Shown here: in pieces, positions 49,208 through 61,599 of the stretch
How positions within the stretch are numbered: position 1 is the first letter of the stretch
How the letters are laid out: every line of letters starts with the position of its first letter
Assembly: GCA_002812745.2 (NCBI GenBank)
Contig: NCSJ02000030.1
Location: forward strand, 160,507-224,506
From: Scytalidium lignicola
Lineage: Eukaryota; Ascomycota; Leotiomycetes
DNA: 64,000 bases
Direction: 5' to 3'
Notes under the pieces: generated by a model
Databases searched by the model: none
What the model was told of the DNA's origin: nothing
Seen by the model: only the letters and a program-made list of their open reading frames with translations
Position numbers and translations under genes: made by a program

Positions 49208-50199
49208 ACTCACTACTATCTTACGTGAGAAACTATCAAGGAAACGGAAATAAAGCGATACAAGGGAAACTATTCCATCTACTTAAAAACAATGCATCTG
49301 TGAATGAATGAGAGTAAAGTCTGATGAGACCGTAGATTCCGGATCCAAGATGACCTGCTTTCTCGCTTGGATCATATGACTGGATATTTAGGCTGATATC
49401 ACTCCTCCGATTCTTTGCTCTTTTTCTCACATCCACTCCCTCGAGCTCATCCATATTGATGGGCATCTGAAACCTCAACAAAGCTCTGAAAGGAAGGAGC
49501 GATTCGAGTTGGTCAGTGTTGTCAGTAGTATGGGCGTACAATAGCATACGGCCGTATAGTGCGTATGATATGTGGTTCTCGTATATCACACGCCATATGA
49601 TATGGGAGTCCCGAATATCATGATATACTACCATACTGCAGCATAAGTTGAGCCTCAATTAGGACGCTCGCTTATCCGCCGCACTTCCTTTAGTGGCTTC
49701 TATATAATATCGAAAACATTGTGGACCCCCTTACGTAAGTCGTCACCTTTATTCTTCCTCTGATTGGTCTGTAAAAGCTGTTTTCGCCGATATTATTGGT
49801 TATTCGCAATTGTAAGCTATACTATTTTCGTAATGTGGCCATCCAATCAACCCTTTGGCTTATAGCCTCGGTATTCTCAGGGGTTATCGATAACGTGGTA
49901 TACGTAGAATATCGTATGGTTACTCACTCTCCCCTTTCTTCAGTATATCAGTTATCATACGTTTAGCTACTCAGAAACATTACACTCTTTAGGAATTGTG
50001 ATATAATGTTGATTCCCCTTTTACACGTCCTTTTTGACATGCTTTTACGTGNTTTTTTCTGTTATAGTCTATAAGCTTGTCTTTAATTGTAAGCTTTTCT
50101 TTACACTTCTCAATGCCTTTGAAATTATATAACTTAAAGTAGTATACCTCTTAATTATAACATCTTAATTGTTAATAAAATAATGGGTAGAAAAGCTTG
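49208..50199. other. Intergenic, short transposon-end motif
   Basis: CCCCCTTACGTA at 49726 to 49737 repeats the end motif of the 43 bp inverted repeat. Otherwise no gene was recognised; the AT content rises sharply from about 49980 into the Helitron. Confidence 0.4.
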
Positions 50200-53100
50200 A
50201 TATTATGTTCCTTCTTCCTTGTCTACTAGCTATTATATAGTCTGTAAGAGAGATTGTCCTGCTGAATACTTCCTTCGCTGATGTCAAGATGGTTTGTACA
50301 ATATTTGCTCAGATTGTAAAGTATACTACTACTTCCTTTTATACTCTGTATGCTTAAATACTAATGAATTGTAAGAATGTCATTGTCAAAATCAAGATTG
50401 AGCTATACTAGGAGAACTTAATGTAAATGCTCTATAGCAAACTCAACAAGCTTATAATACTTTATTACCTTTAAATAAGAGAAGACAATTGAATCGATCT
50501 GTAATTCTTGTCTAACTAGTGTAATTGCATACTTTAAAGTTAATCCAGAATCATGAAACCCTTTTAATTACCCCTCTTACTGTTGAACCTCCTTTATCTT
50601 TTCTATCTTCTCCACCTTCTTCGCTTTCCAGTATAGCCTTGAGTACAACTTCTATAAGTCTGCAAGAACCTTCTCAGAAGGTAGTATGATTATGAAATGT
50701 GTTGAAAGGCTTTATATCTGTATTTCAACCTGTTAAGCCTTATTATATAAGATGAATAAGCAATAAGTATATATATTGTAAAGTGTTACTCTGGCTAGAG
50801 GAGATGTTTATAAGTTGTTATAAGAATAGGAAATTGGATTTGGAGCTGTTTTATGAATTACCTTAGTTGTTGAAAGACTTGTTTACAAAAGACAATCTAT
50901 AAGCAAAAGCATTTTAGTCTTAAATAAGAAGATATAACTTTGCTTTTGCTTTTACATTTGTAAATTATATTAATAACGAGTATACTAATGGCTAAGGAGG
51001 CAATATAACTTATTTCTTGATTTATAATATGTTATATCATTTACAAGGACTTTTGAATTTAGCTTATTCTTCAGAAATACTTAAATTCGCTTAATTGTTC
51101 TTTTATGATTCAGATTATATTATAAATGTTCAGTTTGATCAAAATCCTAAGTTGAATTGAATGTTATTACATAAGCTTTATACTATGCTTACAGGTTATA
51201 ACCTTCTTATTTACTTATACAAAACAACCTTTAAATGTATAATTGTATAACTAAAGTACTTTCAACTAAGTTTGAACCTTTGAATAAAGTTAATTAAGGA
51301 AGGTACTTATTATTCAAGGTATATTAATCTCCTTATGTATAATGAGATTGTTAGAATTATTCCTGAGGAATCCAGTGAATTCAAGTCTAGAGATATTGTA
51401 TTAGTTAACTAGAGTAAAAGTAATAAGATGTCTTGATTAATTTGAATTCTAATAAGTCATGCTCTTTATATATTATCACATTATATATTATTATTCCTTT
51501 ATAATAATTACAATTAGCATTATAGTTTAGAATATTAAGATAACGGTGAAAATAAATAATTGATGTAATAAATGTGGTTTTGTTATCATTTACACCTTTG
51601 AAAAAATCAATTCTCTTTTATCTTTTACAGTTACTAACTCTTTTAACAGTATATTATTAATTCTTATATATGTTGTGAAACTTATAAGCTTAATTAGCTT
51701 TGTAATCATCAAAATCAGTTATGAATTGATTTGTATTAATTTGTACATAATACTTTATGGTTAAGGGATATGGATATAACTGAGTTAGACTATTGTATTA
51801 TACTTCTTTTTATATTTGTAAAGAGTAATTGTTATATACAACAGTTATTTCAAGATTTAATAGCCTTAATGTATTATTTTAAGAAACTTATATACTTTAT
51901 CATTATGATTATGAATCCTAATTAGCAAGAGATTTAAGATAATCTTCTCTTTAACTAGTTAGTTATAAACTGCTTTAATTTAGTTACTTGTGTTTTTAAG
52001 GTTAAAAAGATTAAGTTATATAAAGAACTTAAAGAAAGAGCTTTTAGCCTTTAAGAAGGTTATTATTTTATAATCGAATATTAAAAATGTGGTTTACCTT
52101 ATATACACTTCATTTTATTCATTAAATACTATGTAATTGAGTTTATTCTAGACTGTATTAATAAACTTATCTATGTAGAGATACTGAATCTATCTTGTAA
52201 TCCTCATAATATTCTACAAGATTTGGTAATTAAATACATGACATATAGTATATGTAGTCTAGATTACCCTCAAAATCCTTGTATAAAGTGTAAAATAACT
52301 GTTAAATTACTTTGTTGTTCAAAGTACTTTTTAAAGAAGTTTATAAACATTATTATTATTTTTGAAGATAGATATCCATTATATTGTTATAAGGATAATA
52401 GTTAGATGTATGTAAACAAATTAAATGCTTTTGGTTAGTTGATTATAAGTGATAACCATTAGATTGTTCTTTACAACTTATACTTACTTTAAAAGTTCAA
52501 TTATCATTTTAATGTTAAGTTATATAATATAGTATAAGTTATAAAGTATATTTACAAATATGTTTACAAAGGTTATGATTGTTCTATTGTTATAGTTAAA
52601 AACTAACAAGATGAGATTGAGTAATATATTCAAGTGCATTATATTAGCTTTATAGAAGTTGTTACTTGATTGATGGAATATTTGACTTATCAAGAGTAGT
52701 TATTGATAATATGTTTACTTATATACNTTTTTAAAAGAATATATGATTACTTTCAAAGATGATATAAAACTAGATTAGATTATGAATATAATTGAAAACT
52801 CTTACTTTAAACTAATAGCCTTTTTCAAGTATAATTTAAAGGATAACTATACTGACTTAAATCTTATAAAACATGTTTATAGTAATAGCTTTATATATAG
52901 TTATAAGTTCTTATATTAAGAGTTTCTTAACTACTTTATATAAGATAAAAAGCTTAAGGTCTAGAAGGATTATAAACAAGGTTAAGTAGTAAGTTGTATG
53001 TATTATTATAATTTAACACATAAGAAGAGATATTATTTATAGTTCTTACTTATATATGTTTATAACCTAAAGTCATTTAAGGAGTTGTATGTAATTAATA

Positions 53101-54945
53101 GTATATAACACTTTATATATTATGTAATATGTATTGTTAAAGGTTTAGTTGATAATGATTAAGAATAGTTTTCTTACTTTGAAGAAGTAATTCAGTTTAA
53201 TTTAAGAAGTAGTTTATAGATTATATTCTTAATTAACTTATAAGTATAATTAATCAACAAGCTTACAATTGTATAAGAGTATTTTAAGGTCTAGATGTGT
53301 GATAATCTACAGCATTATTTAGAGTCTCTTCATAATGTAAGATTCTTATTAGTATTACAAAATCTTAAGTGTAATTATAGATTATATTTGCTTAATAAGA
53401 AATTATATAATCTTTAGAGAACTTTTATATACTTTTGTATACTTATACTTTGTTTTGATTAGTCTTTGCTTGATTTTATTAAACTTACATATGATCTTAT
53501 ACAAGAAGAGTCTTTAATTACTAATATATAAGATTAATTGAACAATAACTAATGTTAGTATTTTGATATTATTATTATAATAATTGAAAACAAGTTACAA
53601 ACTACTTATTTTTATCTGTAAGAGTTTAGAGGAATTAACAAGACCTTTCTTTACAAGATTATATATTATTACTTTTGTAGATTAAATAAGAATATGTTAT
53701 ATATAACTTTTACAAGCATTATTATACTTTTGCTTTTAAGAGGTTATATAGCTTATTCTTAATTTTGAATATTAATTCAACTAAATAAATTGTTTACAAA
53801 TATAATTATAAAGAAGAGTAAGTTAGTAGTTATAATCTGTAAAGTGAATTTGATCATATAAGATGAAGTTCTTATACAACATAAGTATTGCTTTAAGGTT
53901 GTTCATTGGTTATTATATAATTTATAGTCTGTAAAAGGTTAAAACCNTTTTATTTGAGGGTATTCTTATTATCCTTGATGATGATTTTGTTTAGATTTTG
54001 TTAGTAATAGTAAAAAAGAACTTGAGCAGATGTTGTTTATGCTTGTTTACAGCATTCCTTTATATAGCCTTACTTAAAGAAGTTATAATTGACTATTAAT
54101 ATATATATATAGCCTAAAGACAGAGAAGTTGACTTTGTTCAGTAGATTAGGTTATTACCTTATAATATAACCTTGAATAAGCTTGTTTCCATTCTAGATG
54201 AGATTTTTAAACATGTTAACTTGAATAAGTTACTTAGGAATATATACTTTATATCTTTGCTTGAATGTACTTTTACTGAATTCAATGCTTTTCACAGTAG
54301 AGCTTTACTTATAACACTGAATTATATGGTGAAGGAGTTGAATATAAAAGTTTTAAAGTAGTTTTCAAGAGTTAAGTATTTTTATATGTTTGTAGATTTG
54401 GCTAATGTAAACAAACAGGATGATAATTTATACTAATACTTTGTAAAAATATTATAATTGATTAAACTCTTATATTTACCTTCTTTTAAGCTTATACTAA
54501 AGGTTAACATCTTGATAATGTTAATGTATAACTTATATCTTGTTAAAAGGTTATGTAATAGTAGTCGAATAGTTATAACTACTTTATGAGTATATATAAT
54601 CAAGGGTTAACTGTTAAGAGGTGATTTTGACAGTCAGAAATGTACAATTCCTTGAATTAAGCTTTCTTTTAACAAGGTTGATTTGTTGTTTACACTTGAC
54701 TATAAGTAGTTCCTTCTTTAAGTATGTTTTACTATGATTATAAATAAAGCTTAAGGTTAATTATTTGACAAAGTTAACTTTGATTTATATAACCTTGTCT
54801 TTATACATAGTTAGTTTTATATAATAGTCTTTTGAACTACTTCTATAAGAGGTTTATCTATTCTTTTGTTAGAAGGAGTTATTATAACTATTAATATAAT
54901 GTATCCTGAAGTTTTGAATGATCTTATAGTTTAATATCTATGTAT
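50200..54945 (+). pseudogene. Helitron Rep-helicase protein, heavily RIP-mutated
   Basis: Rolling-circle transposon protein. Reading through stops, the Rep domain shows FQDLIALMYYFKKLIYF with IMNPN-QEI (near 51840 to 51940; usual form FITMTANPNWQEI), then the HUH region near 52080 to 52120 as GLPYIHFILF, where the usual form is LPHxHxLLF, so one metal-binding His is Tyr. Next come IKYMTYSICSLDYPQNPCIK (52225 to 52300), EDRYPLYCYKDNS, and the catalytic tyrosine motif IKYIYKYVYKGYD near 52540. The helicase end is clear at 54480 to 54850: LCNSSRIVITTL, LLFTLDYK, FTMIINKA and LFDKVNFDLYNLVFIHS. A cysteine-rich N-terminus (CPAEYF, ICSDCK) precedes Rep. The protein cannot be made as read. The TC and CTRR element ends were not resolved. 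Confidence 0.87.
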
Positions 54946-56280
54946 ATCACAATTTAGAACATTTTAAGAGTATAAGGGAAAGGGAAAAAGAAAATCAATT
55001 CTATAGTACATCTTAATTAGGATTCTTTATAAGATTTTACTCCTCCTCTTCATTATTAGCTATAGTTAATGTAGTTAGTTCCATTTAGAGTTAAGCTTGA
55101 CAATACTTCTACTTAGAATAAGTTATCTTTATAACCTTCAAGACATAGTCCTGGAATGTCTTTATAAGGTTATATAACCTTTTGGCTAGGAGGGGGCTAA
55201 CAGGAGTAAGAGTAAGAGTAAGAGCAAGAGCAAGGGTAAGAATAGCAAGATTAACTTTCAAATAGTTAATTACAGTTTATACAACTTAGAGAAGAGATTA
55301 CTTATTATTACCAGGTTAGAATAAACTAACCAGACTAATTAAGGCTGATGTAATATGATGAGGATTACTAAGGCTAAGGGCAAGAGCAGGAGCAAAGGCA
55401 AGAGTAAGAGTACTAAGAGAGTTATCAAAGTTATTAACTAAGGCTATGCTTAAAATGACAAGAGCTAAGACTTGTGCTATAATTTAAGTGGCTTGGAGAT
55501 TGTTGTATATTATTTGGTTAGCCTTTTACAGTTTGTAAATAAATAAAATATATTACTTATAATACTTGATGCTATACTAAGAGTTAGAAGAGTTGTAATA
55601 ACAATTACAATAATTATTACTAAACAGATTAAGAATTACTACACAAGTTGTCCATAAGCTGCAGCCTGATTCATAATGACAATATATAACTGCCTTGATA
55701 TTCTTAACTCCTCGAATTTAGCCTATGAAGGCCTTATTATTTTGGATATAACCCTTATTAAAAGTATAACCAGTGTATAAGACAAGAATATGTACAATTG
55801 ACATTAAAGTTAGTTATTGGATGGAAATAATGTTACAAAGTATAACACCTGAAATGGTAATGGAGTTAGATATGATGGTAATAACAATAATAGTTTAGAG
55901 TAATAGTAATAGTAGTAGTAGTTGTAAATGCTAAAGAAAGAAGATTTAAGAGATGGTTTAGAAGTAGTAATATATAACTTTACAATCAATAACAATCTGA
56001 TTTCATTGTCTTTATTCATATATTAGCATGTTAATAAAGTTATAACTTATAGTTCTATTCAGAGTTGATTCTTTGTATTGTAGTAGTACTAAGAATAACT
56101 ATAGTTATATTGTTAAAAGAGAACTAAGGTTATTATTCCTTTTATCATACTAAACTAAAATAATTTCTTTTATGGTTTGTTACAGTCAAATCCATTGTTA
56201 TATCACTATTTTAAGGCCGTACAAAGGAGGTGGTTAAAAGAAAGGGAGGCTAATTATGTAATGAGATATCACGTGCACTA
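54946..56280. other. AT-rich Helitron tail with Ser-Lys hexamer repeats
   Basis: Two arrays of AGTAAG/AGCAAG-type hexamers (near 55202 to 55250 and 55375 to 55420) would encode Ser-Lys or Gly-Lys runs. A short GGGGGT...CACCCCC hairpin at 56282 to 56302 lies at the sharp change from AT-rich to normal DNA and may mark the 3' end of the element. Confidence 0.4.
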
Positions 56281-56325
56281 AGGGGGTACGAAGCACCCCC
56301 CACCTACGAGCGGAGCGAGTAGCAA

Positions 56326-56942
56326 GCTTTGCTTGTTATCAATCATGATAATGGGCACTTTTATGATAATGAGACTTACTGGCCGATGTTTGAGCGTGTA
56401 GTTAAACTTGATGTCCCAATCTACATGTATCCGACACCCCCAACTCTTATTATGGCTCAAGAAGATTTTACAAGGAATTACAATACTCTTACAACCCAAA
56501 TATTAAAGACAAATGGATAAGGGTAGTATGAACTTACAGGACTCCATTTTCTAAGATTATATAAAAGCGGNTTTTTTTGACTGTTTTTCAACTTTGAAAC
56601 TTATTCTAGGCTATATAAGAGAAATGGTTTCTTTTGAGCTGGATCGTATTATCTATGTTGGAAAGAAGAACTAGAGTAAAAAAGAGCGATATCTTCAAAT
56701 AGTGTGGAATGGGAATATCTGGGTTACAACATCCGGATTCTTTACTCTTCCTTCATTCAAGTGTCTCTTGGAGAGCAAGTCGCCTGACATGTTCATGTAT
56801 AGCGCTGATTGGCCTTGGGCGAATAACACCGATAGTACGGANGTTTTTGCAAAAAGTTCAGAAGAGTGGAATCCTAACAAGACAGGAGTTTGAAGGTGTC
56901 GTATATAAAAATGTAATAAAGCTTTTGAATATAAAGGTTTAG
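56326..56942 (+). pseudogene. Amidohydrolase-2 (2,3-dihydroxybenzoate decarboxylase-like), 5' truncated
   Basis: Conserved decarboxylase/amidohydrolase segments follow one another with frame changes: NGHFYDNETYWPMFERVVKL then DVPIYMYPTPPT (metal-site His of LHPTPP is Tyr), GLHFLRL, FDCFSTLKLILGYIREMVSF, IWVTTSGFF, MYSADWPWAN (usual YSVDYPF, metal Asp kept), and ILTRQEFEGVVYKNVIKLLN. The first third of the gene is missing upstream, where Helitron-like AT-rich DNA begins. Ns at 56571 and 56842 and several stops confirm decay. It may be a host gene cut by the insertion or a fragment carried by the Helitron. Confidence 0.8.
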
Positions 56943-57133
56943 ATTTTGCTACGGGGAGAACATATCTTTTTTAAAGTTGATGAGTTCGAGAATGTATTTT
57001 TCTTTAATATTACAATTAGATCTTTAATATTAGTCTTTCAAAATCTCTTAAGCTGATTTGACAATAGAATAATCCAAAATCAAGTCGTTAGCTTTCTTAT
57101 TAATATTTAACAATATTGTTAAGACCTAGCTAA

Positions 57134-58372
57134 CGAACCTGCCGACATAAGTCTGTGTATTCAGGGCGTCCAACAACTTCATATTTAATTAATTAGCTGT
57201 ACTCTACTCATAACGTTTAATTAATTCGTGAACTTAATAGTCTTGCTTATCAATTAACCCATTAATCCATTCTTGTAGTATTTCATCCTATAATACTGTC
57301 ACAACAACTTTCATTTCTACCTCATTTGTAGGTTGTCTTGCTTGTCTATGTAATGCCTGTTTAATTTACCTCTAACATTTCTCAATTAGATTCATATCAG
57401 GACTTGTAACAGGGTATGGAAACAATATAATGCCTTTTAAAGCTCTCCAGACTGTGTAAACGTTGCTTATAGACTTATGGCTATGCGCAGGATTGCTATC
57501 TTCTATAAATTGTGGTTTTTAGCCTCTAGTAGATGTAATAACCTCAAAATCAGTTAACATACCTTTAACTGCTGGCTTAAGAATTTGAGTAAGATAATCT
57601 AACTATTTAAACACTTTATTTTTGCTTGTTCCTTTTATAAATATCAGCTAACTCTTAAAACTATATCCAATAACTCCAAAAGCATAAACAAGAGTTGTAT
57701 AGCCTCAGTATAATTGAAATTAAATACAATCAGGATAAAATCATTCTTCCTTTTTACGTATAACCTTTTCTTTACACTTTTTGCCTCTAATCAAAAAGGT
57801 TACTTCATCAGACCAAAGGATTAATTTCTATTCTATCTACCAAAATATATATGCTATTCTCTAGATCCATTGTATATATGCTTAAGCTTATGTAAGATAT
57901 GGATTTTGACATGCTGAACAACGGAAATATCCAACTTCTTTAAGTTAACGTTCAAGAGTCTTAGAAGAGTAAGAAAGCTTTAATTCATCATGAAGTTGAT
58001 CCTAATTAAGAACTCTGTGTTCATGCAAACTACTGATATATTCAATAATATCTTTAACTTCTTAATTGTTAAGTAATTCTCTTGGTCTACCAGTTCGTAT
58101 AAGTCTAGCTTGTTCTGGTTGATCATATTGTAAAATCCAACAAACTATGCTTATTCTTACTTTATAATATCCAGACAATTGTTGTAAACCAATATTTGCG
58201 TACTTATAAAGCTGGTGTATTGCTTCCTTATGTTTAGTAAGGATTTTATAACCTTCAAGATACTCTGGCATTAATAGGGTTATTAGACGTGAATTCATAA
58301 TTTTAGAATGTATGTTGGTGGGTTTACTCGTTAAAAAAGCCCTGAATACACAGACTTATGTCGGCAGGTTCG
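57134..58372 (-). mobile_element. Tc1/mariner element with perfect 34 bp terminal repeats
   Basis: 1239 bp element. The terminal inverted repeats at 57134-57167 and 58339-58372 are identical over 34 bp (begin CGAACCTGCCGACATAAGTC) and are flanked by TAA on both sides (57131-57133 and 58373-58375), consistent with insertion at TA. It encodes one minus-strand transposase, now broken. Confidence 0.92.
57200..58298 (-). pseudogene. Tc1/mariner transposase, RIP-mutated
   Basis: The start codon at 58298 begins an N-terminal helix-turn-helix region (KHKEAIHQLYKYANIGLQQL, then a GRPREL hook). Past the first stop (58062), later segments remain readable in order: LHEHRVLN, LKEVGYFRCSACQNPYLT, VTFLIRGKKCKEK around the first Asp region, KPQFIEDSNPAHSHKS (second Asp) and PVTSPDMNLIEKC (third acidic region). 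Many stops are single C-to-T changes. It is inactive as read. Confidence 0.85.
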
Positions 58373-58440
58373 TAAGGCTTAGGGCCTGAGGCTCGGTAGC
58401 CAGGCTACATAGAGAACTTTCTGCGCAATAGCAACCGTCA

Positions 58441-58760
58441 GAGTCACGTGATTAGTGTCACGTGATTAAGGGATTAGATAAACAGATCATAAGGATCATA
58501 AGGATCATTAACTGATCCAGATGATCCAGATAATCCATAGGATTTCATAGTCTATATAAGCATAAGTAGTTTACAATAGATAGGAGCTTCGTGCTCAACT
58601 TAATTGACTTTCTTACTTCTAAGAATACTCATAGTAACAATTCAAGCCCTGATTGTGAACTACTAGCCTTCTACCTTGGACACTTTGCAGTGTACCAGTT
58701 TACTTAACAATAGAACCCTGTTGGATCGTTACAATACAATTGAGTTGAATTGAACTACCA
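58441..58760 (+). other. Possible solo LTR fragment
   Basis: Short repeats GATCATAAG and GATCCAGAT, a TATA-like CTATATAAGC near 58553, and a change of composition resemble a fungal LTR. A related layout on the opposite strand lies near 62790 to 63010. Neither end is defined. Confidence 0.25.
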
Positions 58761-58823
58761 AATTAACTACTGTATAGTGGCCAAGTAGAGCTATATATTT
58801 AGAGCTAGAATAGCCTGTATTAC

Positions 58824-58859
58824 CTGTATTCAGAGGTGTATTCGGACCTCTGAATACAG
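58824..58859. repeat. 14 bp stem hairpin
   Basis: CTGTATTCAGAGGT at 58824 to 58837 and its exact complement at 58846 to 58859 form a hairpin with an 8-base loop. The stem shares TGTATTCAG with the terminal repeat of the nearby Tc1/mariner element. Confidence 0.7.
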
Positions 58860-59563
58860 CTTACAAGTCGCCGAAAGCTTACTCTCCAACATAATTGACA
58901 GAATTCGCTTATATTGAAAAATTAAGAGTAATCTCTTCATTATATTCATAAATTCTATTCTGTATCATACAAGCTAGCAAATAACGAAGCTTTCCTTTAT
59001 AAAAATCTCATACAATTGCGTTGTTACTACTGTTATAGTCTCTGACAGTATCAGTGGCCGCAGAAGCAAGATTTTTGACCCTGACCAGGAAGCATGATTA
59101 TATTATATTCAAGCTATAATTGCTAAAGGATTAAATTATGTTTATATTAATAAACGATCAAGTCTGTCAAAGTAAGACTATAATATTGTATTTATATAAA
59201 CGGTGATATTTCTACGAAGATACTAAATTAAAGAATAAGATTACTTGTCAGAGGTCTAGTAAGCATGGAGGAGAGCTAGAAGGTGGATAGCCCTAGAGAC
59301 TAGGCGGCTAGTTATAGGGATTCCTACAGCTATAAGAACTCTGATCTCCCCATTCTTCAGGAGGATCAGAGATCAATTTGGATAATAATTCAGCAGTTAT
59401 TATTATATACACCCCAATTCCCAGCTACCTAGCCTTCTATCACACTGTACAACAACCTCCCCTGACATTACTCCAGTAATTACTGGACATAATAGGTAAC
59501 TAATGAAAATTTCCCGCTATACTATCCTATTTGTTGTCCAAGTTTGGATATTAAGCTTCCTTC
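58860..59563. other. Intergenic, nothing recognised
   Basis: AT-rich spacer up to the 3' end of the sugar transporter gene. Confidence 0.4.
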
Positions 59564-61342
59564 TCACTTCTCAGCTCTGATTTCTTCTTCATTTGTGTCA
59601 TGTATATTATCGCCTTCTTCGTGTAGGTACTGTCTCGCCTTTTCGGTAGCCAAATCACCCCCAAGAATTGCGGCGTCGCCATCGAAGTACTTCACAATCT
59701 CTTCAAGCGGAGTGTTTCGAGTTTCGATGAAGAATACGTAGACGACAACAAGCTCAACCGCAAGCCAGCAATCGTAAACAATATAGTACTTCCAGTTGAG
59801 ATGACTCAGAGCGACCGGGTTAACATAGGAGTTAAAGAAAAGTGCCGCATCCACACACAAGAACATCAGAGTAATACCCTGAGAATATTAGTAATTATCA
59901 TCATGCTTCGGGTGGAAGAGAAACATACTTTTGCACGCAGCCTATAAGGCAAAATTTCGACACCATATCCGACCAACAGTCCTGACCAAGCCGAGTTGTA
60001 GAAGACATAGTAGATGAAGATGAAGGAAATTTCGGCAAATCCAGCAGCTGGGACGTTCGTCTTGACGAACTCGGCTGCACAAATAGTCCAGATAATAAAG
60101 GATCCCAACATACCCGCAGTTGCGAATAAGAACAGGGGCCGACGCCCAAACTTATCGATGACGAAGCACATACCAATCGCAACAACGAAGTTAATGATGT
60201 TCAAGATTCCGTTGATTTCGAGTTGGAGCTTGGAATTCGTAACACCGGCATCGTTGAGAACGTTGGTCATATAATAGGAGACTAGACCGTTTCCAGACCA
60301 CTGTGAAAAGAAACCAAGCGCAACGAGGATAATAACACGGTGGCGATTTCCTGGGGTTTTGAAAAGTTCCAGCCACGCATTGCCCTCAAGTTCTTTCTCT
60401 AGCTTGAGTGTCTCGTTAATCTCCCTGTATTCAATCTGAATCAGTTCCGCGTTAACGTCTCCACGTGCGTGGACTTTGGCCAAGATGGACAAAGCTTTCT
60501 CATTTTTCCCTTTTGTGATCAAGTAACGGGGCGACTCCGGCACAAGCCTATGGCGCAAAATTCAGCAGCAGTTCTTCAGTAGCTCTTCATGCGTTACTTA
60601 CCAGATAGCCATGAGCTGGATTACTGATGGGAAAGCTTGGATAACGGTTGGAATTCTCCAAGCCCAAGGGCCGGCCACCTGGTTAGTGCCTAGAGGGGTC
60701 AGAAAAAAAAAGGGACTATCCATAACAATGGCTGGACATACCATAAGTAACCCATGCTGCTACGATGGAACCAAAGTACCATGTTGCATTATAGATAGTA
60801 GTGAAGATAGCACGATGTTGAGGATGCACAAGCTCTGTGATCAACAACGGTGCAGCGCCATGTGCAATGGCAATACCGAAACCGATCAGGAATCGAGCAG
60901 CAATAAACATGTGGATATTGACGGCAGCGGACTGCAAAATGACGCCAATAATCATGATGATACATCCAGTCATAACACCAACACGTCGACCGAGATAATC
61001 GGCAATGTATGGGGTAATTGGGAGCGCGACAATTGAGCCAACAGACATGATGGCGTTCAAGAGTCCTCGGGTTGCCGAACCAGGATCATTGAATGCTAAG
61101 ACTGGATCAGGATGTGTCCTCTGTGAAAATAAAATGGGAGGGAACTTACAAGCTTTCCACTGGGGCAGCGCCTGCAGACCGTTCATCATGGATCCATCAT
61201 ATCCATTGGTGGCCGACGTGAGCACGGCAAACAGCAAGCACGGGTAGAGGAATCTCAGGGCTGGCTCGTTCCACCAGGTGATCCGGGGGAACTCCCGTCC
61301 TCCAACCGTGTAGGTCGGCTTGGAAGGGGTGTAGAAGGGCAT
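59564..61342 (-). CDS. MFS sugar transporter (hexose/lactose permease type)
   Basis: Plasma-membrane sugar:proton symporter. Five exons, 61150-61342, 60742-61101, 60602-60689, 59929-60547 and 59564-59878, give 524 residues; all four introns are 48 to 54 bp with GT-AG ends and the phases agree. Twelve membrane segments are visible. Sugar-porter motifs: NGYDGSMMNGLQ in helix 1, DYLGRRVGV after helix 2, RFLIGFGIAIAHGAAPLLI, the PESPRYL signature after helix 6, FGRRPLFL between helices 8 and 9, and VEILPYRLRAKG after helix 10. The C-terminal cytosolic tail is rich in Glu. It appears intact. Substrate cannot be fixed from sequence; it resembles the lactose/galactose-like group. Two palindromes lie 158 to 257 bp upstream. 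Confidence 0.95.
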
Positions 61343-61499
61343 GACAAGCTTCGGTTGGCGACCAGAGGTCCGTAATAGAACGTAGGAGATATCTGAGAGA
61401 CTCTCTTGAGTTGATCAAAGGTCCTACATGCTACGATGGAGGGAGTTTATATGTCCTTGGCCCATCCGGTTGATCTCCCCTCCGTGCCATGACATTTAT

Positions 61500-61512
61500 C
61501 CGCATTCTGCGG
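61500..61512. promoter_or_regulatory. Candidate zinc-cluster factor site CCG-N7-CGG
   Basis: CCGCATTCTGCGG lies 158 bp before the sugar transporter ATG. It has the CGG-triplet palindrome form bound by Zn2Cys6 dimers. Function is inferred from form and place. Confidence 0.4.
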
Positions 61513-61583
61513 CGTAGTCCCTGTGGCGTGGTGTCTCTGCGTGAGGGAGCGGAGAGCTAGAAGTCCCACTGGCACAGATCGTG

Positions 61584-61599
61584 ATGTGAGATCTCACAT
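61584..61599. promoter_or_regulatory. Perfect 16 bp palindrome upstream of sugar transporter
   Basis: ATGTGAGATCTCACAT reads the same on both strands and lies 242 bp before the transporter ATG. It may bind a dimeric regulator. Confidence 0.4.
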
